Positions 1-8,963 of a DNA stretch of 64,000 bases are shown here, in pieces (positions within the stretch are counted from its first letter, which is position 1; each line of letters starts with the position of its first letter). The notes beneath the pieces were generated by a model. It made no database searches and was not told the origin of the DNA. It worked only from the letters and a program-made list of their open reading frames with translations. Location of the stretch: assembly GCF_004362195.1 (NCBI RefSeq), contig NZ_SNWG01000002.1, positions 1 through 64,000 on the forward strand, given 5' to 3'. Position numbers and translations under genes: made by a program. Source of the DNA: Microbacterium sp. BK668 (GTDB lineage Bacteria > Actinomycetota > Actinomycetes > Actinomycetales > Microbacteriaceae).

Positions 1-637
1 CTGACCAATGACACGTGGTTCGGCCCGGTGGGGTCGTTCGAGGGTGTGTTCGCGCGGATGGATGCGCGGGAGGTGCATTTCTGGGGGTTGACCGAACATG
101 CCCGGACGGTGCCGAACCCGTTGACGGGGGAGGGTGTGCTGCCGTATCACCTGCAGTCGTATTGGCTGGCGGTGCGGCGGGAGATGTTCTTGTCGGAGGC
201 GTGGGCGGCGTATTGGCGTGATCTGCCGGAGATGCCGGGGTATCGGGATGCGGTGCTGCGTCATGAGGTGGTGTTCACGGAGCATTTCACCGGGTTGGGG
301 TTCGTGGCGGGGGTGGCGTTCCCGGCGGAGGAGTATCCGACGGAGAATCCGTCGCTGCTGAACGCGGATCTGCTGGTGCGGGACGGGTGTCCGGTGGTGA
401 AGAGGCGGGTGTTCTTCCAGTGGCCGCCGTTCCTGCATCGGCATGCGGTGGTGGGGCGGTGGGTGCTGGATGCGATGACGCGTGCGGGGTATCCGGCGGG
501 CCTGGCGCTGACGGATCTGGCGCGCAACGTGCCGCCACGGGTGCTCAACGCCAACCTCGGCCTGCTCGAGGTGCTCCCCGACACCCCCACCGGCTACGAC
601 CCCACCCACCCCCTCCGCATCGCCGCCATCCTCCACG
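1..637 (+). repeat. 637-bp direct repeat, copy A
   Basis: This segment matches 1863-2499 with only five base differences counted by eye (three change the protein: Glu/Asp, Glu/Gln, Pro/Ala). It may extend left beyond the window. It encodes the shared central module of the two RgpF-like proteins and ends abruptly inside both genes. Confidence 0.95.
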
Positions 638-1557
638 CGGGCTCCGACGGGATCGGACCGGTGCTCGACCGGCTCGCCCTCCTGCCGGCGTCTTACGATC
701 TGCGCGTCACGACGGACGACCCCCGTCGCGTCGCCGCGCTGGAGGCCGAGCTCGCAGACCGGAAGGACGACCGGATCGCGCGTCACGCCGTGCGGGTCGT
801 CCCCGGCGCCGACGACACCGTCGCCTTCTTCGATGCGCTGACCGACGTGCTCGAGGGCGACGCGGACATCGTCGTGAAGGCGCACTCCGGCCGCGGCGGT
901 CCCGAGTGGGCCGAGGGTGGGTACCTGCCGCGGCACGAGCTCGGCGACCTCCTCGACAGCGCGGGGTACGCCGCGAACCTGGTCGGCCTGTTCCAGCGCG
1001 AGCCGGGACTCGGCATCGTGTTCGCGCCGACCGGCCACTTCGGCACGACGACGATCGGCGCGGGATGGGGCGATCACCGCCCGCGAGCCGAGGCGGTGCG
1101 GCGCGAGCGCGGCATCGCCGTCCCCCTCGACGACGTGTCGCCGCTGGCCCCGTTCGGCGGCATGTGGGTGGCCCGCCCGGAGGCGCTGCGCCTCCTCAGC
1201 GCCGGAGGCGGTCGCAGTGCGGCGCCCGGGGACGGGCCCGTCCTGGACCGGCTCGTCGCGCCTTCCGCGGGGGAGCGGGGCTTCCATGCGCGAACGGTTG
1301 CGACAGCGCGGGACTTCGGCATCAGCCATGCCGGCATGGAGTTCGTCCTGGACCGCATCGCCGCGACGGTCGACGGCTTCTACCCGGACGACAAGATCGC
1401 GGACGTCGAGCGGGCAGGTTGGGCCGGCCGCGCCCGTACGACCGACCTCGCACGCATGTACGTGCGACTCCATCACCCCGGCGTCGCGCGGTGGGCTCGT
1501 GCCCTCGCGCGTCGCCTGCGTCGCCTGGCCGCCGGGCCCCGACGGAGAGCTGCGTGA
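1..1557 (+). CDS. RgpF-like glycosyltransferase, copy 1 (5' end outside window)
   Basis: The reading frame is open from base 1, so the gene begins upstream; 518 codons are visible. It matches the rhamnan-synthesis F (RgpF) family of cytosolic glycosyltransferases that extend cell-wall or O-polysaccharides. The first 212 visible residues are almost identical to residues 103-314 of the next gene, while the rest has diverged. In this copy the family's GRD.S.F and HSKK motifs read GADDTVAF and HSGRGG, so the second domain may be altered or inactive. Its stop codon overlaps the next gene's ATG by one base (TGATG), indicating coupled translation. Codon style changes near base 540, from G-ending codons plus T-containing ones to the C-ending codons usual in this window, suggesting a mosaic origin. 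The family call is confident; the sugar and acceptor are unknown. Confidence 0.8.
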   Translation: MTNDTWFGPVGSFEGVFARMDAREVHFWGLTEHARTVPNPLTGEGVLPYHLQSYWLAVRREMFLSEAWAAYWRDLPEMPGYRDAVLRHEVVFTEHFTGLGFVAGVAFPAEEYPTENPSLLNADLLVRDGCPVVKRRVFFQWPPFLHRHAVVGRWVLDAMTRAGYPAGLALTDLARNVPPRVLNANLGLLEVLPDTPTGYDPTHPLRIAAILHAGSDGIGPVLDRLALLPASYDLRVTTDDPRRVAALEAELADRKDDRIARHAVRVVPGADDTVAFFDALTDVLEGDADIVVKAHSGRGGPEWAEGGYLPRHELGDLLDSAGYAANLVGLFQREPGLGIVFAPTGHFGTTTIGAGWGDHRPRAEAVRRERGIAVPLDDVSPLAPFGGMWVARPEALRLLSAGGGRSAAPGDGPVLDRLVAPSAGERGFHARTVATARDFGISHAGMEFVLDRIAATVDGFYPDDKIADVERAGWAGRARTTDLARMYVRLHHPGVARWARALARRLRRLAAGPRRRAA

Positions 1558-3491
1558 TGTCGGGGGTGGGGGTGTCGGCTGCTCGGGGTGTGGTGGGTGG
1601 TCGGCGGCTTGTGGTGTGTGCGGTGTGGGATCGGCGTGGGGGTGTCGAGGAGTATCTGCTGGAGGCGCTGCGGGGGTTGCGGGTTCATGCGGCGCGGGTG
1701 GTTGTGGTGGTGAACGGGTCGCTGGGGGAGGTGGGGCGTGCCCGGCTGGCCGAGGTCGCGGATGACGTGGTGGTGCGGGAGAACCGTGGTTTCGACGTGT
1801 GGGCGTTGAAGGCGGGGTTGGATCGTGTGGGTGCGGGGATCGGGGCGTTCGATGAGGTGCTGCTGACCAATGACACGTGGTTCGGCCCGGTGGGGTCGTT
1901 CGAGGGTGTGTTCGCGCGGATGGATGCGCGGGAGGTGCATTTCTGGGGGTTGACCGATCATGCCCGGACGGTGCCGAACCCGTTGACGGGGGAGGGTGTG
2001 CTGCCGTATCACCTGCAGTCGTATTGGCTGGCGGTGCGGCGGGAGATGTTCTTGTCGGAGGCGTGGGCGGCGTATTGGCGTGATCTGCCGCAGATGCCGG
2101 GGTATCGGGATGCGGTGCTGCGTCATGAGGTGGTGTTCACGGAGCATTTCACCGGGTTGGGGTTCGTGGCGGGGGTGGCGTTCCCGGCGGAGGAGTATCC
2201 GACGGAGAATCCGTCGCTGCTGAACGCGGATCTGCTGGTGCGGGACGGGTGTCCGGTGGTGAAGAGGCGGGTGTTCTTCCAGTGGCCGCCGTTCCTGCAT
2301 CGGCATGCGGTGGTGGGGCGGTGGGTGCTGGATGCGATGACGCGTGCGGGGTATCCGGCGGGCCTGGCGCTGACGGATCTGGCGCGCAACGTGCCGCCGC
2401 GGGTGCTCAACGCCAACCTCGGTCTGCTCGAGGTGCTCCCCGACACCGCCACCGGCTACGACCCCACCCACCCCCTCCGCATCGCCGCCATCCTCCACGT
2501 GTTCTACGTCGAGATGACGGAGGAGATGCTCGACCGCGTCGACCTGCTTCCCGGCGCCGTCGACGTCATGATCACGACGTCCCACCGGGCTCGAGCCGAT
2601 GCCATCGAGGAGATCGTCGCCGCGCGTCCGCGGAGGGGGCGGCCCGTCTCGGTGCGAGTGGTGGACTCCAACGCCGGTCGGGACCAGAGCGCGTTCTACA
2701 TCGGATGCCGCGACCTCCTGCTCGGCGGAGGCTACGACCTGGTGGTGAAGCTGCACTCGAAGAAGACCCCGCAGGACGGGTACAACGTGGGCCGGCATTT
2801 CAAGGACCAGCAGTTCGCGAACCTTCTGGCGAACGAGGGCTTCGCGGCCAGCCTCGTCGGCCTGTTCCAGCGCGAGCCCGAACTCGGCATCGTCTATCCG
2901 CCCATGATCCACGTCGGCTATCCGACCTTCGGCCACGCGTGGTGGGCGAACCGCCCCGGGGTGGAGGCGCTCGCGGCGCGGCTCGGCATCCGCGTCCCCC
3001 TCGACGAGGCGTCGCCGCTCGCGCCGTACGGCTCGATGTTCGTCGCCCGCCCGGAGGCGCTGCATCTTCTCACGGCGGCTCCCTGGACGTACGACGACTT
3101 CGGTGGGCCCGACTCCTACCGCGACGGCGGGCCGGCCCACGTCCTCGAGCGGATGCCGTCGTACGCCGCCGGGGAGCAGGGTTTCCACACCCGCACCGTC
3201 ACGACCGCCGAGTACGGCGCGATCAGCCACACCTCCATCGAGTTCCTCCTCGACCGGATCTCGAGCACGACGCCCGGCGATGCGCTGGCGCGGATCGAGC
3301 TGCGCGAGCGACTGCGTCCCGACGGGCTCGATGACCTGCGGGCCCTCATCCGAACCGACCTGCGCCTCAACCGTCCGCGAACGGCGCGTCTGGTCCGCCG
3401 AGCGGGCGAGCTCGTCTCCCGCATCCGGCGGCTCGCGCGTCGTCTGACACCCGGAACGGACGAGGCGGTCGCTCGGGATCGCCGCGCATAG
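1557..3491 (+). CDS. RgpF-like glycosyltransferase, copy 2 (644 aa)
   Basis: This is the complete paralogue of the preceding gene and a rhamnan-synthesis F family protein. The N-terminal part (about residues 15-110, with a V.NG...RENRGFD.WALK pattern) looks like a nucleotide-sugar binding fold. Residues 103-314 are the near-identical repeat module. The C-terminal domain carries intact family motifs: GRDQSAF near residue 380 and VVKLHSKKTP near 400. The ATG at 1557 is chosen because it overlaps the upstream stop and opens a typical N-terminus; the frame stays open far upstream, but that stretch is a shadow of copy 1. It probably extends a rhamnose-containing or related cell-wall polysaccharide in the cytosol. 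The N-terminal half uses unusual G-ending codons, the C-terminal half typical C-ending ones. Confidence 0.85.
   Translation: MSGVGVSAARGVVGGRRLVVCAVWDRRGGVEEYLLEALRGLRVHAARVVVVVNGSLGEVGRARLAEVADDVVVRENRGFDVWALKAGLDRVGAGIGAFDEVLLTNDTWFGPVGSFEGVFARMDAREVHFWGLTDHARTVPNPLTGEGVLPYHLQSYWLAVRREMFLSEAWAAYWRDLPQMPGYRDAVLRHEVVFTEHFTGLGFVAGVAFPAEEYPTENPSLLNADLLVRDGCPVVKRRVFFQWPPFLHRHAVVGRWVLDAMTRAGYPAGLALTDLARNVPPRVLNANLGLLEVLPDTATGYDPTHPLRIAAILHVFYVEMTEEMLDRVDLLPGAVDVMITTSHRARADAIEEIVAARPRRGRPVSVRVVDSNAGRDQSAFYIGCRDLLLGGGYDLVVKLHSKKTPQDGYNVGRHFKDQQFANLLANEGFAASLVGLFQREPELGIVYPPMIHVGYPTFGHAWWANRPGVEALAARLGIRVPLDEASPLAPYGSMFVARPEALHLLTAAPWTYDDFGGPDSYRDGGPAHVLERMPSYAAGEQGFHTRTVTTAEYGAISHTSIEFLLDRISSTTPGDALARIELRERLRPDGLDDLRALIRTDLRLNRPRTARLVRRAGELVSRIRRLARRLTPGTDEAVARDRRA
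1863..2499 (+). repeat. 637-bp direct repeat, copy B
   Basis: Second copy of the repeat at 1-637, offset by 1862 bases. The match stops inside codons for the same Ile-Leu-His stretch in both genes, after which the proteins diverge. Such near-identity over a sharply bounded part of two paralogues indicates recent duplication or gene conversion. Confidence 0.95.
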
Positions 3492-3508
3492 GTGCGAGGA
3501 ATCTGAGC

Positions 3509-3540
3509 GATCGGCGCGTCGCTCGACCGTCGCGCCGATC
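3509..3540 (+). terminator. Hairpin after RgpF copy 2
   Basis: A perfect 10-bp stem (GATCGGCGCG with CGCGCCGATC) with a 12-base loop lies 18 bases after the stop codon. There is no U-tract, so it is a terminator candidate only by position and stability. Confidence 0.4.
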
Positions 3541-3614
3541 CTGAGGTATACGCGACATCCCATCGTCTGTACACTCCAGAATCATCTGACTCATCAGTCA
3601 CAGGAGTAAGTGCG

Positions 3615-5873
3615 ATGCGCAAGCCATGGACGATCCTGCTGATCGGTGTGCTCGCCGTGGCCTCCCTCGCCGCCGCTGCGCCGCTCACTCCCGCAGCCGC
3701 TTCCCCGGCGCGCGCGGCGGTCGACGCCGCCGTTCAGCCGGCGGCAGCGGTCGTCGGCTTCGAGGCCGGGAACATCATCGACGACAGCGTCTTCTTCGCC
3801 CGTGGCACGATGTCGGCGGCGCAGATCCAGTCGTTCCTCAACGGCAAGGTCCCCACCTGCCAGGCCGGGTACACCTGCCTGAAGGACTTCGCGCAGGCCA
3901 CGACGTCGCGCTCCGCCGACCCCATGTGCGCGGGCTACACGGGGCAGGGCCGGGAATCGGCGGCGCAGATCATCTACAACGTCGCCCAGTCGTGCGGGAT
4001 CAATCCGCAAGTGCTTCTGGTCACTCTGCAGAAGGAACAGGGGCTGGTGACCCACACGTGGCCGAGCGACTGGCGGTACACGATCGCCATGGGCCAGGGG
4101 TGTCCCGACACCGCGGCGTGCGACACCAGGTACTACGGCTTCTTCAACCAGGTGTATGGCGCGGCGTGGCAGTTCAAGCGCTATGCCAATCCGCCGGGGA
4201 CCAGCCAGTTCTTCACGTGGTATGCGCCGGGCCGGACGTGGAACATCCAATGGCACCCGAACGCCGGCTGCGGGAGCAGTCCGGTCGGTGTGCGCAATCA
4301 GGCGACCGCCAACCTCTACTACTACACGCCGTACCAGCCGAATGCGGCCGCGCTGCGTGCCGGCTTCGGTGAGGGCGACGGATGCTCCAGCTACGGGAAC
4401 CGCAACTTCTACAACTACTTCACGGCGTGGTTCGGCTCGACCCGCTCACTGGTCGGCTCGGCGATCACCGACAAGTACGCGCAGCTCGGCGGGTCGGCAG
4501 GCTATCTCGGAGCTCCGGTCGGCGCCACGACGTGCGGGTTGAAGGACGGGGGATGCTTCCAGAGCTACCGCAACGGCGCGATCCACTGGTCACCGGCGAG
4601 CGGCGCCCACGCCACGACCGGCGCCATCAGCGCGTCCTGGGCCTCCACGGGCTGGGAGAACGGACCGCTGGGATACCCGGTGAACGAGCAGAACTGCAGC
4701 CTCGCCGGCGGCACGGGCTGCTGGCAGGGCTTCCAGAAGGGCGAGGTGCATTGGTCAGCCGCCTCGGGTGCGTACGGGTCCTGGGGGCCCACGCTGGTCA
4801 GATACCAGAGCATGGGCTCGGAGCGGAGCCCGCTCGGCTTCCCCACGGGATCGCCGGCCTGCAATCTGAAGGACGGCGGCTGCTGGCAGTCATACCAGGG
4901 CGGCATGATCCACTGGACTCAGGCCACCGGCGCGCACTCGACGTACGGCGCTTTCCTGACCAAGTGGAAGGCGCTGGACTCTGAGCGCGGGCTCGGCTAC
5001 CCCATGAGCGAGCAGATCTGCGGTCTTAAGGACGGCGGCTGCTGGCAGCGGTTCCAGAGCGGTCTGATCCACTCCACGCCTGCGGGCATGTTCGCGACCC
5101 GCGGTGCGATTCTCGCCCGGTGGGCGAACCTGGACTACGAGCGAGGCTTCGGGTACCCCTTGGGCGATCAGGCGTGCGGCCTGAAGGACGGCGGCTGCTG
5201 GCAGCGCTTCCAGGGGGGACTGATCCACTGGACCGCGGCCACGGGCGCCTTCTCGACGCGCGGACCGATCCTCGCCAAGTGGGCGTCGCTGGACTACGAG
5301 AGGGGTCTGGGCTACCCCACGAGCGAGCAGATGTGCGGTCTGAAGGACGGCGGCTGCTGGCAGCGCTTCCAGGGCGGCCTGATCCACTGGACACAGGGGA
5401 CGGGGGCGGTCGCGACCCGCGATGCCATCCTCGCGGAGTGGGCGTCCCTGGACTACGAACGAGGGCTGGGCTATCCGACGGCTGACCAGCGGTGCGGGCT
5501 GAAGGACGGCGGCTGCATCCAGACGTTCCAGTCCGGTCCGATCGTCTGGTCGCCCACAGGCGGCGCACATGCCGTGACCGGGTCGATCGGAGAGGTCTGG
5601 AAGGCGCGGGGCGCCGAGACGGGCGCCCTCGGATATCCACGGACCGATCTCGTCTGCGGTCTCAAGGACGGTGCGTGCTACCAGGGGTTCGCCGGAGGGC
5701 TCGTCCACTCGGTCCCGGCTCTCGGGACGTTCATCACGACGGGCCGCATCCTCGAGAAGTGGGCGATCTCCGACTACGAGCGCGGTCCGTACGGGTATCC
5801 GACGAGCGACCAGTCGTGCACGGGCGAGACCTGCTCTCAGCAGTTCCAGGGAGGCACGCTGACCGCCCCGTAG
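3615..5873 (+). CDS. Secreted LGFP-repeat cell-wall protein (752 aa)
   Basis: The protein starts with a Sec signal peptide (Arg-Lys, a hydrophobic run, then Ala-rich cleavage sites near residue 35). Residues about 50-275 form the N-terminal domain often seen before LGFP repeats in actinobacteria. From about residue 290 there are eight full LGFP-type repeats and a shortened ninth, each with a LGYP-like core and a GG.IHW-like strand. Nearly every repeat carries a Cys pair six apart (C.LKDGGC), suggesting one disulfide per repeat. LGFP repeats are thought to anchor proteins to the cell wall; substrate and partners are unknown. The ATG at 3615 has AGGAG eight bases upstream. Its stop is one base from the convergent neighbour's stop, leaving no room for a terminator. 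Repeats are also obvious at DNA level. Confidence 0.85.
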   Translation: MRKPWTILLIGVLAVASLAAAAPLTPAAASPARAAVDAAVQPAAAVVGFEAGNIIDDSVFFARGTMSAAQIQSFLNGKVPTCQAGYTCLKDFAQATTSRSADPMCAGYTGQGRESAAQIIYNVAQSCGINPQVLLVTLQKEQGLVTHTWPSDWRYTIAMGQGCPDTAACDTRYYGFFNQVYGAAWQFKRYANPPGTSQFFTWYAPGRTWNIQWHPNAGCGSSPVGVRNQATANLYYYTPYQPNAAALRAGFGEGDGCSSYGNRNFYNYFTAWFGSTRSLVGSAITDKYAQLGGSAGYLGAPVGATTCGLKDGGCFQSYRNGAIHWSPASGAHATTGAISASWASTGWENGPLGYPVNEQNCSLAGGTGCWQGFQKGEVHWSAASGAYGSWGPTLVRYQSMGSERSPLGFPTGSPACNLKDGGCWQSYQGGMIHWTQATGAHSTYGAFLTKWKALDSERGLGYPMSEQICGLKDGGCWQRFQSGLIHSTPAGMFATRGAILARWANLDYERGFGYPLGDQACGLKDGGCWQRFQGGLIHWTAATGAFSTRGPILAKWASLDYERGLGYPTSEQMCGLKDGGCWQRFQGGLIHWTQGTGAVATRDAILAEWASLDYERGLGYPTADQRCGLKDGGCIQTFQSGPIVWSPTGGAHAVTGSIGEVWKARGAETGALGYPRTDLVCGLKDGACYQGFAGGLVHSVPALGTFITTGRILEKWAISDYERGPYGYPTSDQSCTGETCSQQFQGGTLTAP

Positions 5874-5874
5874 C

Positions 5875-8034
5875 TCAGGCGGACAGAGCGGCGTCGAGCA
5901 GCGTACGGGCGCGCGCGTCGAACGAGTGGTCGCGCCGTACGCGAGCGGAGATGTCGGCGAGACGCTCGGCGTCCGGGAAGAGCCGGTCTCGATCCCCGCG
6001 GAGCAGACCGAGCAGAGCGGGCACGTCGTCATACGTGCGCACCGCCCCTTCGAAGATCTCGTCGATGCCCGCGACCGCGTCGCTGACCGCGCGACCGCCC
6101 GCCGCGACGACATCGAAGAGGCGGTTGGAGACGAAGCCGGCGGCCTTCATGGCCGGCCAGTGATCGTTCAGCACGAGATCCGCTCGCTCATAGACCAGCG
6201 GCAGGTCTCGATTCGGGACGCCGCGACCCGCGATCGCCGAAGCGGGGATCCAGCCCCGCCAGTCCGGGCCGTAGACCCGGACTGGGATTCCGGCGCGGAT
6301 CGGCTCGATGATGGAGGGGCGCGGGATTCCGCGGGCCGTGCCGACGAACACGATGTCGTCGGTGCGGCCGGCCCCCGTCGGACGGAACCGGCGGGCGTCC
6401 GTGCACTGCAGCAGCGTCTGGATCGGTCTTCCGAATCTGACGGATGCCTCGGCGGCCCAGGGCCGCGAGCCGGCGAAGACCACGTCGAAGCCGGAGAGCT
6501 CCGCCGCGGTGATCTCGTCGGGGTGACTGATGATCCAGATGAGCGATCGGGCGCCGGGCTGGGCATGGATCGGTTCCGGGCCGCGCAGGGCCAGCACGAC
6601 ATCGTCGAGGTAGCCCGACGGACGGAGGCGTGCCGAGTAGGCGTCGATCACCACCTCCTGACCGAGCCGCCGCAGCGCGTCGGCGATCCCGCGAGCGAAA
6701 TGCGTGTCTCCCCACGCCTCGCCCGGTCTTCCCGGCGGAGCGGCGATCTTGATCGCCCACCGCAGCGAGGGCACCACCGATCCGTCGTCGAGCGTCACGT
6801 CGTACCGGCGTCGACGCAGCACCGGCCCTTCGCGGCCCCAGGATGCGACCTCCAGACCGACGGGCCGGAGGAGCGCGTCGAGATCGGTGTCCTCCTCCTG
6901 GACCCCAGCGCTTCGCGGAAGGCCGCGTCGCGGCGCGCGGACGGTGAGGTCGAGCGCGGTCCGCGCCGCTGCCTCTGCGTTCGCGCCGAGGGGGCGGGCG
7001 AAGGTGTCGCCGGCGATGCCCGCGGTTTCGATCGTCGTGCCGAGGGCACGGGCGTCCTCGGACGGATGTCCTTCCAGCAGCGCGAAGGCGCGGCCCTCGT
7101 GGCGGCAGACACCCGCCGCCACGACCGTGCCGTCCGTCGAGAGCCACAGCGGCATGACCGGGCCGGTGACGCCGCGTGCGGCGAGCTCGCGCAGGTCGTC
7201 GGCCTCGATGTCGGCATCCGGTCCGCGCACGACCAGGGTCCCGGCTCCGCCGGAGCGCTCGGCCACCGTCTCGAGGAGGCCGGGGGCATCCGCGACGACG
7301 CGCGTTCCCGGCAGCCACAGCTCCAGCAGCGCCGCGTTCGTCCACAGATCCGCGGAGGAGCCCGCCACGGCGACCAGGATGTCGGGGGCGCCGAGGTCTG
7401 CTGCGACGCTCACCGTGGCATCGATCGCGGCGGCGGCATCCTCCTCACGCGATGAGAGGCGGCAGACCACGACGTCGCCGGCGAAGCGGCTCGGAACGGT
7501 GGATCCCCGGGCCACGTGCCCGGCAGCGCGCGCGGCGCGCTCCCGCACGACGTCCCACGCGACCCGGCGCGTGGGACCTGATCCCAGCACGATGGATCCG
7601 TCGCGCCGGGCGGCCCGCCACGCGTGACCGAGCGGACCACCGGGCGCGTCGACCGAGTCCGGGTGCAGAGCCGCATACGCGGGCGCATCCCAGTTGGCCC
7701 CGGCCCGGATCGTTCGAGCGTCATTGACGAGGTAGGCGTAGAGCGCGGGAACGCGTCCGGCATCCGACAGCTGTGACGAGACGAGACGCTCCATGAAGAG
7801 CGGGTTGAGGGTCATGCCCGAGCGAAACCCGCCGCGGACGTAGGCTCGCACGGCCGCGCGGGGTGTGGCCGGTCCGCCCTGGGCGGCGACGATGTCGAGG
7901 TCGACGACATCCGCCCGCAGGATGACGCGCGCCCACCAGATGCGATCGACCGCCTCCACCACTGCGCGGAGTCCCGGCAGGGATCGCGCGTACCGCCATG
8001 CGGCCCGCGCTCGCGCGACGAGCGGGGCGGTCAC
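5875..8034 (-). CDS. Large glycosyltransferase with C-terminal GT1-like domain (719 aa)
   Basis: The C-terminal third (about residues 430-719) resembles glycosyltransferases with the CgeB-like domain: a Rossmann-like stretch with IISHPDE, FVGTARGI and a final VSNRLFDVVAAGGR segment followed by acidic residues. The N-terminal 400 residues have no family I recognise, though they contain a second alternating hydrophobic fold. The start is GTG at 8034, overlapping the upstream gene's TGA by four bases (GTGA); the longer open frame upstream is a shadow. It is the last gene of the minus-strand glycan operon, placed after gmd and the rmd-like gene, so it may transfer a GDP-derived deoxyhexose. That link rests on context only. 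No signal peptide or membrane segment is seen, so it should act in the cytosol. Confidence 0.75.
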   Translation of the reverse strand: MTAPLVARARAAWRYARSLPGLRAVVEAVDRIWWARVILRADVVDLDIVAAQGGPATPRAAVRAYVRGGFRSGMTLNPLFMERLVSSQLSDAGRVPALYAYLVNDARTIRAGANWDAPAYAALHPDSVDAPGGPLGHAWRAARRDGSIVLGSGPTRRVAWDVVRERAARAAGHVARGSTVPSRFAGDVVVCRLSSREEDAAAAIDATVSVAADLGAPDILVAVAGSSADLWTNAALLELWLPGTRVVADAPGLLETVAERSGGAGTLVVRGPDADIEADDLRELAARGVTGPVMPLWLSTDGTVVAAGVCRHEGRAFALLEGHPSEDARALGTTIETAGIAGDTFARPLGANAEAAARTALDLTVRAPRRGLPRSAGVQEEDTDLDALLRPVGLEVASWGREGPVLRRRRYDVTLDDGSVVPSLRWAIKIAAPPGRPGEAWGDTHFARGIADALRRLGQEVVIDAYSARLRPSGYLDDVVLALRGPEPIHAQPGARSLIWIISHPDEITAAELSGFDVVFAGSRPWAAEASVRFGRPIQTLLQCTDARRFRPTGAGRTDDIVFVGTARGIPRPSIIEPIRAGIPVRVYGPDWRGWIPASAIAGRGVPNRDLPLVYERADLVLNDHWPAMKAAGFVSNRLFDVVAAGGRAVSDAVAGIDEIFEGAVRTYDDVPALLGLLRGDRDRLFPDAERLADISARVRRDHSFDARARTLLDAALSA

Positions 8035-8963
8035 GGAACGGCGGAGCCGGACTGCTGCGCGACCAGCTCGCGGATCGACGCGCGCCAGTCGATGCGCGGC
8101 GCCCACCCGAACTCGTCGGCCAGACGGCGCGGCGAGCCGATGATGAGCGCGGGATCGTTCGGCCGCAGCCGGCTCGGGTCCGTCTCGAGGGCGGGCACCT
8201 CCCGGCCGAGCGCCTCGGCGATCGTCTCGAGCACGTCGCGTCCGGAGTGGGCGGCGCCCGAGGCGACGTTGTAGACACGATGCCGGTGCGACGGCGCGAA
8301 GGCGACGGCCAGGTACGCGCGTGCGACATCGCGCACATCGGTGTAATCGCGCGCCGCCTGCAGGTTGCCGACGCGCAGGACGCCGTCGGGCGGTGTCTGC
8401 AGCAGGGCTGCGGTCAGGTCCGGCACGAGGAAGCCGGCCCCCTGCCCGGGGCCGATGTGATTGAACGGGCGCACGACGACGGTGTCGAGTCCCCGGCGCG
8501 CGTAGTAGTCGGCCTGCGTCTCCACGGCGATCTTGGCGACGGCGTAGGGAGACGTGGGTGCGAGCGGAGAGCTCTCCGAGACGACCTCGTCGTCCGCGGG
8601 CGGCGCATAGACCGCGCCGGTGCTCACGACCACGACGCGAGGGCGATCGTCCCGCGCCAGGAGCGCTTCGCTCATGGTCGTCATGATGCCGGTGTTGACG
8701 GAGAGATAGCGCTGCGGCTGCGCGAACGACGGGCCGACGGCGGCCAGTCCGGCCAGGTGGATGATCGCGTCGGCGCCCGGCGGCGCTGTCCACTCGTGCT
8801 CGAGGTCTGCACGGTAGTAGCGGTCGCAGTGCGGGACGAGTGCGGCCGACGGCTCGTCCTCGCGGCCGATCGCCCACACGCCGATGCCCTCGGCCGCGGC
8901 CAGCGCGGCCACGTGGGCTCCGACGAATCCGTTGGCGCCGGTGATGACGAGGTGGCGGGTCAC
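8031..8963 (-). CDS. rmd: GDP-4-keto-6-deoxymannose reductase-like NAD-dependent sugar reductase (310 aa)
   Basis: This is an extended short-chain dehydrogenase/reductase with the N-terminal nucleotide-binding motif TGANGFVG (residues 8-15) and the catalytic set Ser114, Tyr140 and Lys144 (SPYAVAK). Length fits the RMD/GMER group. It directly follows gmd, whose product is GDP-4-keto-6-deoxy-mannose, so the likely reaction is reduction to GDP-rhamnose (RMD) or a related GDP-6-deoxyhexose. The sequence cannot settle the stereochemistry; a GDP-fucose or GDP-talose route is possible. The start is GTG at 8963, overlapping the gmd stop by four bases, rather than the longer frame upstream. Its own stop overlaps the next gene's GTG in the same way. 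Confidence 0.65.
   Translation of the reverse strand: MTRHLVITGANGFVGAHVAALAAAEGIGVWAIGREDEPSAALVPHCDRYYRADLEHEWTAPPGADAIIHLAGLAAVGPSFAQPQRYLSVNTGIMTTMSEALLARDDRPRVVVVSTGAVYAPPADDEVVSESSPLAPTSPYAVAKIAVETQADYYARRGLDTVVVRPFNHIGPGQGAGFLVPDLTAALLQTPPDGVLRVGNLQAARDYTDVRDVARAYLAVAFAPSHRHRVYNVASGAAHSGRDVLETIAEALGREVPALETDPSRLRPNDPALIIGSPRRLADEFGWAPRIDWRASIRELVAQQSGSAVP

Noticed and set aside
1473-3563. A 696-codon open frame on the minus strand across the RgpF genes
   Set aside because: It is a compositional shadow of the plus-strand genes: Arg/His/Pro-rich protein, no domain, no start signals.
3566-3575. TACACT as -10 box for the LGFP gene
   Set aside because: Position is reasonable (3570-3575), but no -35 box can be matched and similar hexamers occur by chance, so it was not listed.
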